Shown here in pieces: positions 46,050-56,277 of a stretch of 64,000 bases of DNA. The stretch covers positions 682,001 through 746,000 of the forward strand of contig NZ_CP060414.2 of assembly GCF_014297595.2 (NCBI RefSeq). The letters are read 5' to 3'. Source of the stretch: Neisseria musculi. GTDB taxonomy: Bacteria > Pseudomonadota > Gammaproteobacteria > Burkholderiales > Neisseriaceae. The notes under the pieces were generated by a model. It was not told the DNA's origin. It searched no databases and saw only the letters and a program-made list of their open reading frames with translations. Position 1 is the first letter of the stretch, and each line of letters starts with the position of its first letter. Made by a program: the position numbers and the translations under genes.

Positions 46050-46476
46050 TGATGATTTTGCAAAGCCTTAATCATCGCGGCAAAAGCGGTGCGCGGTGTC
46101 TGCGCGGCCTGCGGGCAGCGGCCGCTGCTTTATAACCGCATAACGATATTGGCACCGCCGCTCAAACGGTTTTGCCGTGTTGGGTAATCAATGGATTGCC
46201 ATATTGGAATTTTTTGGCGGCAAAACGGGAGCAGGCGCAGAAAACATAAGGGTTGGGCTGTTTGCTTGGCCGCTGCAGGCCGCCAGCAAACCCCGCGCAG
46301 ACACGGCGGAGTTTGTTCGGGCAATATCGGGCTGAAGCCCGAATGCGCCGAAAAGCGATGACGGATAACAGCGTGTGCATGCGGGCTGCAAGGGTGTGAT
46401 TGCTGAAAAAAATTCATAAGGCCTTGCGGGTTTGCCCTGCTAACTTGCGGGTTTGCCCTGCTAATGTGCACGGCGC
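46050..46476. other. Intergenic region, remnant 5' side of the aldo/keto reductase
   Basis: Mostly non-coding, with a perfect 21-bp tandem duplication (CTTGCGGGTTTGCCCTGCTAA) at 46423-46443 and 46444-46464, immediately before the truncated reductase frame. Confidence 0.6.
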
Positions 46477-46945
46477 ATGGCGGGCAAAATCCGCGCCATC
46501 GGCGTTTCCAATTTCCACCCCGACCGTGTGATGGATTTGATGGTGCACAACCGCATCGCCCCCGCTGTCAATCAGATTGAGATGCACCCTTTCTACCGGC
46601 GCGAAAACGAGCGGGCGTTTCATGCCGAACACGGCATCCTCACCCAATCGTGGGCTTCGTTTACCGAGGGGTGCAACGATATTTTCAAGCATCCCGTGCT
46701 GTCGGCCATTGCCGCCAAGCACGGCAAAAGCGTGGTGCAGGTGATTCTGCGCTGGCTCAACCGGCGCGGCGTGGCGGTGATTCCCAAATCGGCCACCCCC
46801 GAGCGCGTGGCAGATTTTCGATTTCGAGCTGAACGGGCAGGATAGGGAGCAGATTGCCGCACTCGACACCGGCGCAAGCCTGTTTTTCGACCACCGCGAC
46901 CCCGAGCGGGTGAAATGGCTGGGCGGCGTAAAAATCCACGATTAG
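46477..46945 (+). pseudogene. Aldo/keto reductase, 5'-truncated and frameshifted
   Basis: MAGKIRAIGVSNFHPDRVMD, PAVNQIEMHPFYRRENE, LTQSWASFTEGCND and GKSVVQVILRWLNRRGVAVI with PKSATPERVADF are the second half of an AKR barrel. A shift near 46814 moves to FDFELNGQDREQIAALDTGA and ends in VKIHD. The catalytic first half is missing, so the gene is dead. Confidence 0.85.
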
Positions 46946-46964
46946 GCGTTTGCTCTGCCGATGC

Positions 46965-47004
46965 TTTTCAGACGGCCTTGAAGCAGATTGAGGCCGTCTG
47001 AAAA
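46965..47004 (+). terminator. Uptake-sequence terminator
   Basis: TTTTCAGACGGCCT and AGGCCGTCTGAAAA with a 12-base loop after the reductase remnant. Confidence 0.7.
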
Positions 47005-47141
47005 CATGCAGGCGCGGCTGGAAAAATGTGAGGCCTATGCGGGCAAAGCCCTTTTTTCCACCGCAACGGCACCGGCGCAGGCCGTTTCGGGCGAAAGCGG
47101 CTGCCTGTATCAATCAACCCACTAACTGAAAGGAAGCCGAT

Positions 47142-47585
47142 ATGGCCATTCATAACCAACAAACCGAGTGCCAGGCTTTGAAAGACTTGGCGGACGCCTT
47201 TTCCAATCTGGCCGATGAAAAACGCGTGGCCGAGCAGATGGCCTTATTTACCGAAGATGCCCGCGTTACCACTTATATCGGCGGCAAACTGTTTGCCGAA
47301 ATGAAAGGCCGCGCAGAAATTGAAAAAGTGTTTAGTGATTTTTTAGCCGGTTTCCACACGGTTTACCACCTCAACGGTCAGCATACCGTAACCTTCCGCA
47401 GCGGAACCGAGGCCGAGGCCGTTAATTATTGCGCGGTGAAACTGGTGGGTGAACAAGAAGGCAGGCAGGTTTTGCAAGACCACAGCGTGCGCTATCAAGA
47501 TAATTATGTGAAGCAGGGCGGAACATGGTTGATCAGCCGGCGTATTGCGGGCTTTATGATCAGCGAAACCCGCATCATCGGCTGA
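47142..47585 (+). CDS. SnoaL/NTF2-like protein
   Basis: A 147-residue cone-fold protein (LADAFSNLADEKRVAEQMAL, YLNGQHTVTF-like strand, VRYQDNYVKQGGTWLISRR). SnoaL-like domains bind small molecules and act in isomerisation or hydration reactions. AAAGGAAG at 47130-47137 is the ribosome site. It lies between two broken genes. Substrate unknown. Confidence 0.78.
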   Translation: MAIHNQQTECQALKDLADAFSNLADEKRVAEQMALFTEDARVTTYIGGKLFAEMKGRAEIEKVFSDFLAGFHTVYHLNGQHTVTFRSGTEAEAVNYCAVKLVGEQEGRQVLQDHSVRYQDNYVKQGGTWLISRRIAGFMISETRIIG

Positions 47586-47627
47586 GGATATTCAGGCCGT
47601 CTGAAAACTCGAAAAGGAAGAAAACCC

Positions 47628-48716
47628 GTGAAAAAAAACTTATTGCTCACCACCTTATCCCTTGCGCAGGCTGCCTGCGCCCAAAGCGGCAACGGCCGCC
47701 TCACACTGGCCGAACAAGGCAGTTTCGCCATCGGCGGCACTGTGAAAACCAGCGCAGGCCGCTACAGTGCCGACTCCGCGGCCCTCAAAGGCAGCAGCAA
47801 CATGTCTATCAGGCTTCCACCCAAGCCGGCGGCCAAACCCTGCACGGCGCGCCGCCGTGTTCTACCAAATCCCTGAGCGCACCCGCCGCCTGCCGCTGGT
47901 GTTTCTGCACGGATACGGCGGCTCCATGCGCGCTTGGCAGACCACGCCTGACGGGCGCGAAGGTTTCCAAAACATCTTCCTGCGCAAACGCTACCCCGTG
48001 TATCTGGTGGACCAGCCGCGCTGCGGGCAATCCGGCCGCAGCACCGTTGGTGCGGAAATCCAAGCCGTGCCCGATGACCAGTTTTGGTTCGCCCGGTTCC
48101 GCATCGGCACCTATCCCGATTTCAACCCCGGCGTTGCCTTCCCGCAAGATAAAGAATCGCTGCAACAATTTTTCCGCACCATCACCCCCGACACCGGCCC
48201 CACCGATGCCGCCGCCGTCACCGCCGGCATGGGCGCGCTGTTCGACAAAACCGGCGGCGGCATTCTGATTACCCACTCCGCCGGCGGCGCGTTCGGCTGG
48301 TTGATAGCCGGCCAAAACCCCAACGTAAAAGCCGTGGCGGCCTACGAGCCGGGCAACTTCCCCTTCCCCGCGAAGTGCCGCCGCTGATGGAAAACTGCTT
48401 CGGCAACATCGCCCCGATGAAAACCGATGCCGACACCTTCCGCCGCCTCACGCAAATCCCGATTGCGATCTACTTCGGCGACTTCATCCCCGATGCGCCA
48501 AACGGCACCCAGGGCGGCGACCAATGGTATATGCGCATGAAACTGGCGCAGGATTGGGTGGATACCGTCAACAAACACGGCGGCAAAGCCACGCTGGTGC
48601 ACCTGCCGAAAGTGGGTATCAAAGGCAACACCCATTTTCCGTTCAGCGATTTGAACAACGCCGAAGTGGCCGAGCATCCGGCCGCCTGGCTGAAAGAGCA
48701 GGGGTTGGACAAATAA
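47628..48716 (+). pseudogene. Exported alpha/beta hydrolase (copy 1), frameshifted
   Basis: MKKNLLLTTLSLAQAACAQS is a signal or lipoprotein-type leader, then LAEQGSFAIGGTVKTSAGRY in frame 1; VFYQIPERTRRLPLVFLHGY, LRKRYPVYLVDQPRCG and the nucleophile elbow THSAGGAFGWL in frame 2; LTQIPIAIYFGDFIPD and HLPKVGIKGNTHFPFSDLNN in frame 3. At least two frameshifts (about 47800 and 48370) break it. It is a paralogue of the gene at 56.3 kb, which lies on the far side of the restriction locus. Confidence 0.85.
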
Positions 48717-48939
48717 TGGTTTTCAGACGGCCTAAGGCCTTTGCAATATCCGCATCCCCATCTGCGGCGATTTCTGAGTTGTAAGTTTATCCCCCTTTGG
48801 ATTACTGCTCACCCGCATGCCTATCAGTGTGATATGTCTGCCCCGCTGCACTGTTACGCCTTAGCTGCATCTGCATCGGGGAAGAGGGTAAAGGCCTCGG
48901 CCTGTCTGATGCCTGCTTGAAAGTATCCGGAATACACGC
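48717..48939. other. Intergenic region downstream of hydrolase copy 1
   Basis: Only an uptake sequence (about 48721) is seen; no supported gene. Confidence 0.45.
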
Positions 48940-49002
48940 CTCGGGCTTGACCCGGGTATCTTTTTGTTTTGAAAAAATAGAGATACCCGGGTCAAGCCCG
49001 AG
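48940..49002. repeat. Long perfect inverted repeat
   Basis: Arms of 22 bases, CTCGGGCTTGACCCGGGTAT + CT and its complement (48981-49002), around a T/A-rich loop. The element is related to 36893-36970 and may be a mobile miniature repeat and a terminator for flanking genes. Confidence 0.7.
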
Positions 49003-49158
49003 TATGACGGCGGTTGGATATTTCAGACGGCCTTATTTTGATTTTGCCGATTGCGGGCAAACAGATTCGGCAAAACATCAGGCCTGTTTGAAAACAGATG
49101 CTTTGTTTTCAGACAGGCCTTTGCAGTTTATCGGATCAAAACCGTTCAAACGCCGTTA

Positions 49159-52100
49159 TCACACCATTTCCGCTGCCATCATTTCCGCCTGTTTTAACAC
49201 CGTTTCGGTGGCGAGCTGCTCCATATCGGGCGGATAGCCGTATTTCTTCAGCAAACGTTTGACCATTACGCGGATTTTCGCTCTGGCATCTTCCCGATTC
49301 CACCAATCCACCGTTACGCTGTTGCGGATTTGGTTGGTGAGCACCACTGCCAATTCGCGCAATTTGTCTTTTCCCATCAATTCTTTGGCGCTGTCGTTGG
49401 CGGCCACGGCAGAATAAAAGGCAAATTCAAACTCGCTTAAACCCAATTCTTCGGCCAGTTTGTCGGATGATTGGATTTCTTTTGCCAGTTTAATCAGCTC
49501 ATCAATCACTTCGGCTGCGGTCAATACCTTGTTTTGATAACCTTTAATCGCATTATCCAGCATTTGTGCCAGTTTTTTGCCTTCGGTAACGCTTTTTCGG
49601 CTGCGCACTTTGATTTCATCGTTCAGCAGTTTTTTCAGGGTTTCCAATGCCACATTTTTATGCCGGTAACCGCGCATTTCTTCCATAAATTCATCGGATA
49701 AAATGCTGATGTCGGGTTTTTGAATGCCTGCTGCATCAAAAATATCCACCACCGATTCGCTTACCAAAGCCTGATCGATGGTTTGGCGCACGCGTTGCGC
49801 CAAATCCTCCTGAATATTATTGCTGCCCGCCCCGGCGGTAAATTTTGCCAAACGCGCCTTCACCGCCTGATAAAACGCCAAAAGCGGCGCATATTCCATG
49901 GCCGTATCATGCGGCACGGCCAAAGCAAAGGCTTTGGAAGCCGCCAACACCGCCGCCAGAAAACGTTCTTTGCCGCGCCCTTGGTCAAGCCCCAAAATAA
50001 AATCTTCGGCTTCCAATATAACGGCTAATTTGCGCGCGGTATCGGCGGTAAAATATTCCGCCGCATCAAAGCTGTGCAGCATATCTTCCAGCACATCCAT
50101 TTTTTCGCGCAACACCAGCACCGCCTCATCTTGCAGCAAGGCCGGCTCGCCGCGGCCGCCGGCGGAGGCGTAAAAACTCAGGGCATTTTTCAAATCGGCG
50201 GCAATGCCCAGATAATCCACCACCAAACCGCCCGTTTTATCGCGGTGTACACGGTTCACACGGGCAATCGCCTGCATCAGATTGTGCCCTTTCATCGGCT
50301 TGTCGATGTAGAGCGTGTGCATACACGGCGCATCAAAGCCCGTAAGCCACATATCGCGCACAATCACCAGTTTGAGCGGATCGTCATCGTTTTTCATGCG
50401 CAACGCCAATTGCTGGCGGTCGCCTTTGCTGGTGTGGTGCTTGGCCATATCGGCGCCGTCTGAAGCCGAAGAGGTCATGACCACTTTAATGGCGCCGGCT
50501 TTAAGCTCATCGCTGTGCCATTCCGGTTTAACCGCCACAATTTCTTTATACAGATTAACGGCAATCCGGCGCGACATCGCCACGATCATGCCCTTGCCTT
50601 GCCCTGCATTGGCTTTCAGGCGGGCTTCAAAGTGCTGAACGATATCTTGGGCCACTTCTTTAAGGCGCCCGCTGCTGCCGACAATCGCTTCCACTCTTGC
50701 CCATTTGCGTTTTTCGGCTTGGTTCGGCGCGGCTTCTTCCTGCTCGTCCAATTCTTCGTCTAATTGGCGGATCAGCTCGCGGCCCTGATCATCCAAATGA
50801 ATTTTCGCCAAACGGCTTTCATAGAAAATCCGCACCGTTGCTCCGTCTTCCACCGCCTGCGAAATATCGTAAATATCCACATAATTGCCGAACACCGCCG
50901 GCGTGTTCACATCATAGCTTTCGATCGGCGTGCCGGTAAAACCCAAATACGTGGCGTTGGGCAGCGCATCGCGCATATATTTGGCAAAACCGTAAACCGT
51001 GCGCTTGCCCGTTACCTTGCCGTTTTCGTTTTTAATATCCGCTTCTTTGGCAGAAAAACCGTATTGCGAGCGGTGCGCCTCATCCGCAATCACCACAATA
51101 TTGCTGCGGTCGGATAATTGCTCATACACGCTTTTGCCGTCATCAGGCTGGAATTTATTGATGGTGGTAAACACCACGCCGCCCGATTTCACCGACAACA
51201 ATTGTTTCAAGTCTTCGCGCGATTCGGCCTGTTTCGGCGCTTGCCGCAGCAAATCTTTGGCTGCCGAAAACGTGCCGAACAATTGGTCGTCCAAATCGTT
51301 GCGGTCGGTTACCACCACGATGGTCGGATTATCCAGCGCCAAAACGATTTTTCCCGCATAAAACACCATCGATAACGATTTGCCCGAACCCTGCGTATGC
51401 CACACCACGCCCGCTTTTTTATCGCCCTGTTTGGCATTGGTAACGGTGTTCGGCCTGCCGTGCACCGCCACTTCGGCGGCATAAGCGCCTGCGGTGGCGG
51501 GCAGGCTTTGCCCCACCGCGCGCAAAGTGGACAACACCGCCGCATTCACCGCGTAATACTGATGATACGCCGCCATTTTCTTCACCGGTTTAACGGTTAC
51601 CGTGCCGTCTGCCGCTTCGTGTTTCATGTCTTCAAACACAATAAAATGGCGCAGCATATCCAACAGCATAACCGGGTTGAGCAAGCCTTTTATCAACACG
51701 TTTAACTGCGGCTCGGTGCGTTCGGCCTCGGTTTGGCCGTTGTGGCTTTTCCATGCCATATAGCGCGACAAATCGGCCGATAATGTGCCGGCACGCGCCT
51801 CCAGGCCGTCTGAAACCACATTAAACGCATTGAAAGTGTATAAAGACGGCAACTGCGCCTGATAAGTCTGGATTTGGCGGAAGGCCGCAGCCACGGTGGC
51901 GTGTTCGTTGGCCGCATTTTTCAATTCCATCACCACCAAAGGAAAACCGTTGACATACAGCACCACATCCGGCCGCCGTTCGTGCTGCCCGTGTTTGATG
52001 GTGATTTGGTTGACCACCCAAAACTCATTGGCGGATACATCGTCGAAATCCAGCAAATGCACCATTTCGCCGCGCGTTTCGCCGTTAATTTTCCGCTCCA

Positions 52101-52392
52101 ACATCACGCCTTGGGTGAGGAGCTGATGAAAACGGCGGTTATTGGCAAGCGTATCGGGTGTGGCGGTATCGTTGATTTGCCGCCATACCTGCGCGGTATC
52201 GGCACCGCTCAACTGCGGATTGATGCGTTGCAAGGCCGCTTCCACCCGTTCTTTGAGCAACACTTCGCCATAAGCACGCAAAGGCGCTGCCCCCTTCGGT
52301 TCGATGTCCGCACCGTAGCGGTAATCCCAGCCCAAAGCCTGCAACGCTTCAATAGCCATGAGTTCGATATCGTTTTCGGTAAGTCTGCTCAT
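49159..52392 (-). CDS. hsdR: Type I restriction enzyme, HsdR subunit
   Basis: A 1077-residue motor and nuclease subunit. The N-terminal nuclease domain contains [20 protein letters not shown] and the catalytic pattern VVMELKNA. The helicase has Walker [11 protein letters not shown], the DEAH-type box [10 protein letters not shown], and [12 protein letters not shown]. Translocation with cleavage at distant sites after recognition of unmodified DNA. Intact. It is separated from hsdS by a 0.9-kb insert of toxin/antitoxin and dinD remnants. Confidence 0.95.
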   Translation of the reverse strand: MSRLTENDIELMAIEALQALGWDYRYGADIEPKGAAPLRAYGEVLLKERVEAALQRINPQLSGADTAQVWRQINDTATPDTLANNRRFHQLLTQGVMLERKINGETRGEMVHLLDFDDVSANEFWVVNQITIKHGQHERRPDVVLYVNGFPLVVMELKNAANEHATVAAAFRQIQTYQAQLPSLYTFNAFNVVSDGLEARAGTLSADLSRYMAWKSHNGQTEAERTEPQLNVLIKGLLNPVMLLDMLRHFIVFEDMKHEAADGTVTVKPVKKMAAYHQYYAVNAAVLSTLRAVGQSLPATAGAYAAEVAVHGRPNTVTNAKQGDKKAGVVWHTQGSGKSLSMVFYAGKIVLALDNPTIVVVTDRNDLDDQLFGTFSAAKDLLRQAPKQAESREDLKQLLSVKSGGVVFTTINKFQPDDGKSVYEQLSDRSNIVVIADEAHRSQYGFSAKEADIKNENGKVTGKRTVYGFAKYMRDALPNATYLGFTGTPIESYDVNTPAVFGNYVDIYDISQAVEDGATVRIFYESRLAKIHLDDQGRELIRQLDEELDEQEEAAPNQAEKRKWARVEAIVGSSGRLKEVAQDIVQHFEARLKANAGQGKGMIVAMSRRIAVNLYKEIVAVKPEWHSDELKAGAIKVVMTSSASDGADMAKHHTSKGDRQQLALRMKNDDDPLKLVIVRDMWLTGFDAPCMHTLYIDKPMKGHNLMQAIARVNRVHRDKTGGLVVDYLGIAADLKNALSFYASAGGRGEPALLQDEAVLVLREKMDVLEDMLHSFDAAEYFTADTARKLAVILEAEDFILGLDQGRGKERFLAAVLAASKAFALAVPHDTAMEYAPLLAFYQAVKARLAKFTAGAGSNNIQEDLAQRVRQTIDQALVSESVVDIFDAAGIQKPDISILSDEFMEEMRGYRHKNVALETLKKLLNDEIKVRSRKSVTEGKKLAQMLDNAIKGYQNKVLTAAEVIDELIKLAKEIQSSDKLAEELGLSEFEFAFYSAVAANDSAKELMGKDKLRELAVVLTNQIRNSVTVDWWNREDARAKIRVMVKRLLKKYGYPPDMEQLATETVLKQAEMMAAEMV

Positions 52393-52457
52393 CGTTTTTT
52401 TCGCTATACCGTTAATTTATATAAAAATTCCGCCACCATCCGCGATAAGGCTTCATG

Positions 52458-52761
52458 TTAGCAGCGGCTTTCTACTATATCGACCATTAAATCGTCCAAG
52501 CCGCTGTCGTATTGGATGTCCACACCTTGTATTTCCAGAAAAGTCAGCATCACAGCCAAAGCCGTGCGCTTGTTTCCGTCTATAAAAGCATGCCCTAATT
52601 TCAAATATATTATCGATTTGCTTGTAATGAATCTGCTGCTCAATCCGCCCCAGCACGCCTTCCAACCGTTCCAAGTGAACGCCGCCGCGCCCGATGCCGG
52701 TTTGCCGTAAAATCTCATCATGAACGGCGATAACAAATTCTTGAGTAATCGCGTGATTCAT
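52458..52761 (-). pseudogene. Doc/Fic-type toxin, internal deletion and frameshift
   Basis: ATG 52761 reads NHAITQEFVIAVHDEILRQT and HLERLEGVLGRIEQQIHYKQ. In the next frame GHAFIDGNKRTALAVMLTFL carries the Fic motif HxFxxGNKR, then a stop at 52458. About a dozen residues of the usual link (FEIAAAY...) are missing at the junction near 52610. Intact Doc phosphorylates EF-Tu. The antitoxin gene overlaps the start by three bases (ATGA). Confidence 0.83.
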
Positions 52762-52937
52762 TTGTCAGCCAACTTGCGTAATTCGGCTTGATGGGCGGCA
52801 ATAACCCGTTTGGCGCTGTGCAATACCAAACGCTTGGTGGCTTCGTTATTCTGTAGCTGCATCGGCACCACTTTGGCCTGTTCGTTTTGATAACTCCGGC
52901 TATTGGGCGGAATATCCGCCAATCGTTTTTTATTCAT
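52758..52937 (-). CDS. Putative antitoxin paired with the Doc remnant
   Basis: A 59-residue protein, MNKKRLADIPPNSRSYQNEQ ... HSAKRVIAAHQAELRKLADK. The stop codon overlaps the toxin ATG. It is basic with a helical C-terminus, as in small antitoxins that bind the Fic/Doc cleft. AGGAG is the ribosome site. It is no Phd look-alike that I can recognise, so the name rests on position. Intact even though the toxin is broken. Confidence 0.55.
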   Translation of the reverse strand: MNKKRLADIPPNSRSYQNEQAKVVPMQLQNNEATKRLVLHSAKRVIAAHQAELRKLADK

Positions 52938-52984
52938 TGTTGAAACTCCTAAATATTGCGGTTTCAGGCTGCCTGAAATCCTGA

Positions 52985-53252
52985 TTTTTGTGATGATGTA
53001 TAACGGCTCAAACGGTAGCCGGTTTGTTCCCGCTGTGCACCCGAGCCGGTTACCGCCATTTTGTTGACCTCAACAAACATGGTCTTCGGGTAGGCTTCCT
53101 GATTTTTTACAAGCTGTTATGGCGCGGTCAATGGCCTTGGAAAAATTACGCCATTCGCTGTATTCCAGAATATCCTGCAATGTCCGTGCCGACCAAAATT
53201 CGACACCGTGTTCATCGTGTTGTTTGGCTTGTTCGAAAAGATTGTGGCTCAT
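52985..53252 (-). pseudogene. DinD (DNA-damage-inducible protein D) fragment
   Basis: ATG 53252: HDEHGVEFWSARTLQDILEY, SEWRNFSKAIDRAITACKKS and DHV, then in another frame MFVEVNKMAVTGSGAQREQT and GYRLSRYTSS, where the homology ends. E. coli DinD has the same order (EQWSARQL.LLGYSEYRHF, GSGAQRE..DYRLSRY). It is frameshifted and lacks the C-terminal two thirds. DinD is SOS-induced and acts on RecA filaments. Confidence 0.8.
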
Positions 53253-53281
53253 GATTTTCTCCGCAACGGATATAAAAGCTT

Positions 53282-54376
53282 TCAGGCCGTCTGAAAAGCC
53301 GCGCGCACTTCGCCGCTGATCAGTTTGGGCAATAAGGTATCGCGCAGAGTTTCCAGGGTTTGGATTTGTTGGGAATTAACAATACGTTTATCAAGCAATG
53401 GCTTCATAGTTTGGCTCATTGTGGCTAATGTTTCAGATGAAGGGATTTTGACCATTGCTTCGTCCAAATCTTTGCGTTTGATATGCCCCATGGTTGTAGC
53501 ATGACTTTGTGCTACTGAAATAAACTCCGCCAAATGAAATTTACACCATTCGTAATAAAACCATTTTGGATAATCTTTTGATTTCACATTGAATAAATGC
53601 TGGTTCAATACACATTTTTGCCCAGACCAAATTTTTACCATTAGTGATGCCGACCAAGCAAAAATAATATCCCCATTTTCAACAATATATTCAGATTTAA
53701 CTGTTTCCGTTGCCCAATCCGAACTATCGCTAATACCTGAAGTCAATTCTTTAATTTTTAAAACGGGTAAACCTCGCTCTCCGATTTGAACGGGAAATTT
53801 TTGACAAGCCAAACCATTGGTAAAAGTTGCAATACTGCTTAATGGCTTTTCCTCCCAATCTTCCCGTGCTTCTTCCACAAACCATTGGCGGAACAGGGTT
53901 TCTGCCATTTGTTCCAAGGTGTGGTTTTGGCGGTGCAGCAGGTCGATTTTATCGTCTAGTGCGGATAAAACATCGGCAATCGCTTTTTGTTCGGGAAGAG
54001 GAGGGGGGCTAATAATTAATTCATGAATGTAATTTCTATTTAAAGTGGGGACGGCACTTCCTGTATTAAATCCTGAGAAATCTAATGTTTTTAATAAATA
54101 AAATGCAAATTTTTCATCATTTCCAAAAAAATTTTTGACATACAAAACGGTATTATGAGCCCAAAATTTTGTTGAATAGTATTTGGGCGTTCCAATATTG
54201 CCACTTCTACCTATGGTAATACCTTTTCCATCACAGGTTGCTTCATTATGGTAACCAATTACACCATTTGAGCCTGCGACTGGAATACTTCCTGCTTGCA
54301 TTTGACTTTTGGGTAAATCATGCCCACGTTGAAAATATATAAACTCTCCTAATTTCTTTTCTCTCCACCCACTCAT
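53282..54376 (-). CDS. hsdS: Type I restriction enzyme, HsdS specificity subunit
   Basis: A 364-residue protein with two target recognition domains, each followed by a helical spacer: LPEQKAIADVLSALDDKIDL after the first, and TMKPLLDKRIVNSQQIQTLE after the second. The first TRD (residues about 1-120; 54010-54370) is AT-rich compared with hsdM, a common sign of horizontal exchange of recognition domains. It overlaps hsdM by four bases. It sets the DNA sequence recognised by both modification and restriction. Confidence 0.93.
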   Translation of the reverse strand: MSGWREKKLGEFIYFQRGHDLPKSQMQAGSIPVAGSNGVIGYHNEATCDGKGITIGRSGNIGTPKYYSTKFWAHNTVLYVKNFFGNDEKFAFYLLKTLDFSGFNTGSAVPTLNRNYIHELIISPPPLPEQKAIADVLSALDDKIDLLHRQNHTLEQMAETLFRQWFVEEAREDWEEKPLSSIATFTNGLACQKFPVQIGERGLPVLKIKELTSGISDSSDWATETVKSEYIVENGDIIFAWSASLMVKIWSGQKCVLNQHLFNVKSKDYPKWFYYEWCKFHLAEFISVAQSHATTMGHIKRKDLDEAMVKIPSSETLATMSQTMKPLLDKRIVNSQQIQTLETLRDTLLPKLISGEVRAAFQTA

Positions 54377-55926
54377 TCCGTCACCTCATTTAAACGAATT
54401 TTTGCCAACTGTTCGGCAATCTGTGCGTTTAAACGGGTTTCTTCTGCCAGTTGTTCGTTTAGCTCATTTTGCAAAGCGGCAAAGCGTTCGGCAAAGTTAA
54501 ATTCGTCCTCTTCTTCAGGCAGCCCTACATAACGCCCCGGGGTGAGCACATAGTCCAATTCGGCGATTTTGCCGCGCGGCACGCTGGCGCAAAAACCGGC
54601 GATGTCTTGGTATGCGCCGTCTTTATTCCGCCAGTTGTGGTAGGTGCCGCTGATTTTGGCGATGTCGTCGTCGGTAAGGATTTTGTTTTTGCGGTTAATC
54701 AGTTGCCCCATGTTGCGCACGTCAATAAACAGCACTTCTTCGCTGCGGTCGCGGTAGCGGCGGGTGTCGGCGCGGTCTTTGCGCATAAACCATAAGGCGG
54801 CGGGAATTTGGGTGTTTAAAAACAGTTTGGCAGGCAGGTTGACGATGCAGTCGATCACGTTGGCATCGTCAACCAAGGCTTTGCGGATGCCGCCTTCGCC
54901 GCCGGTTTTGCTGGTGAGTGCGCCTTTGGCAAGCACCACACCCGCCTGCCCCTGCGGGGCGAGATGGTGCAGAAAGTGTTGCAGCCAGGCGAAGTTGGCA
55001 TTGCCTGCGGGCGGAGTGCCGTAACGCCAGCGCGCATCACCGGCGAGTTTTTCGTTCCACCAATCCGAAACGTTAAACGGCGGATTGGCGAGGATAAAAT
55101 CGGCTTTCAAATCTTGGTGGGCATCGTTGAGAAACGATCCTTCGCTGTTCCAATACACATGCTCGGCATTGATGCCGCGGATGGCGAGGTTCATTTTGCA
55201 CAGCCGCCATGTGGTTTGGTTGCTTTCCTGGCCGTAAATGGAAATGTTGTCGATGCGCCCTTGATGGGCTTCGATAAAGGCTTCCGACTGCACAAACATG
55301 CCGCCCGAACCGCAGCAGGGATCGAACACGCGCCCTTGGTATGGCTCGATCATGTTGACCAGCAGTTTGACGATGGATTTGGGCGTGTAGAACTGCCCGC
55401 CCTGTTTGCCTTCGGCCAGGGCGAATTCGCCTAAAAAGTATTCGAACACATGCCCCAAAATATCGGCGGAGCGGTCGGCGGTGTGGTCGAGGTCGATTTT
55501 GTGGACTTCGTCAATCAATTCACCCAATTTGGTCGGGTCGAGATTCTGGCGGGCATACACTTTGGGTAACACGCCTTTGAGCTGGGTGTTGTCGTGCTCG
55601 ATGTTTTCCATGGCTTGGTCCACCAATACGCCGATATTGCTCTGTTTGGCATTGCCGACCAGTTGCTGCCAGCGGGCGTTTTCGGGCACAAAGAAAATAT
55701 TGTCGGCCAGATATTCGTCGCGGTCTTCGGGGTCAGCGTATTCTTCTTGTTGTAATTGCCGGTATTTGGTCTCGAAGCTGTCGGAGATGTATTTCAGAAA
55801 AATCAGGCCGAGCACGATATGTTTGTATTCGGCGGCGTCAATATTGTTTCGCAGTTTGTTGGCGGCTGCCCAGAGAACGGTTTCAATGGCTTGGGGCGCG
55901 GCGGTTTTGGTTTGGGTTCTGGCCAT
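54373..55926 (-). CDS. hsdM: Type I restriction enzyme, HsdM methylase subunit
   Basis: A 517-residue N6-adenine methylase: motif I DPCCGSGGMFVQSEAFIE and motif IV NPPFNVSDWW, with the HsdM N-terminal helical domain (ANKLRNNIDAAEYKHIVLG). First gene of the operon; it protects host DNA and forms the core of the restriction complex with HsdS and HsdR. The promoter should lie in 55927-56000. Confidence 0.95.
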   Translation of the reverse strand: MARTQTKTAAPQAIETVLWAAANKLRNNIDAAEYKHIVLGLIFLKYISDSFETKYRQLQQEEYADPEDRDEYLADNIFFVPENARWQQLVGNAKQSNIGVLVDQAMENIEHDNTQLKGVLPKVYARQNLDPTKLGELIDEVHKIDLDHTADRSADILGHVFEYFLGEFALAEGKQGGQFYTPKSIVKLLVNMIEPYQGRVFDPCCGSGGMFVQSEAFIEAHQGRIDNISIYGQESNQTTWRLCKMNLAIRGINAEHVYWNSEGSFLNDAHQDLKADFILANPPFNVSDWWNEKLAGDARWRYGTPPAGNANFAWLQHFLHHLAPQGQAGVVLAKGALTSKTGGEGGIRKALVDDANVIDCIVNLPAKLFLNTQIPAALWFMRKDRADTRRYRDRSEEVLFIDVRNMGQLINRKNKILTDDDIAKISGTYHNWRNKDGAYQDIAGFCASVPRGKIAELDYVLTPGRYVGLPEEEDEFNFAERFAALQNELNEQLAEETRLNAQIAEQLAKIRLNEVTE

Positions 55927-56277
55927 AACGGGTACTTTCCGGTTTGTTTAAGCGGGCCATTATAAATCGGTTCGGCTTCTTTTTATCGGCAACGGGAAGT
56001 TAAATGCGCTGCGTTGGCGGGGCGGTTTTCATTAACGGCTTTTATCAGGCTGTTAAATACCTGTCTGAAACTTTCAGACAGGCATTCTGTTTTGTTTGGC
56101 CGTCTGAAAATTTGCACGGGCATTTCCGAATCATGCAGCCGATTATTGAATTTTTTTCACAGCGTTATGCGGGTTTTTCCTACTAAATCAGGCAGGAAAG
56201 TCGGGGCTATAATGGTTGCGTGTTTTCAGACGGCCTTCGGTAATTTTTTTAAGCCGTTGTCGGATAAAGGATGTTTT
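55927..56277. other. Intergenic region between hsdM and hydrolase copy 2
   Basis: Contains variant hairpin CCTGTCTGAAA/TTTCAGACAGG (56060-56082), an uptake sequence at about 56098 and another at 56225. No gene seen. Confidence 0.5.

Noticed and set aside
46130..46471. 113-codon minus-strand frame
   Set aside because: Low-complexity, Pro/His/Arg-rich sequence covering the tandem repeat; no domain.
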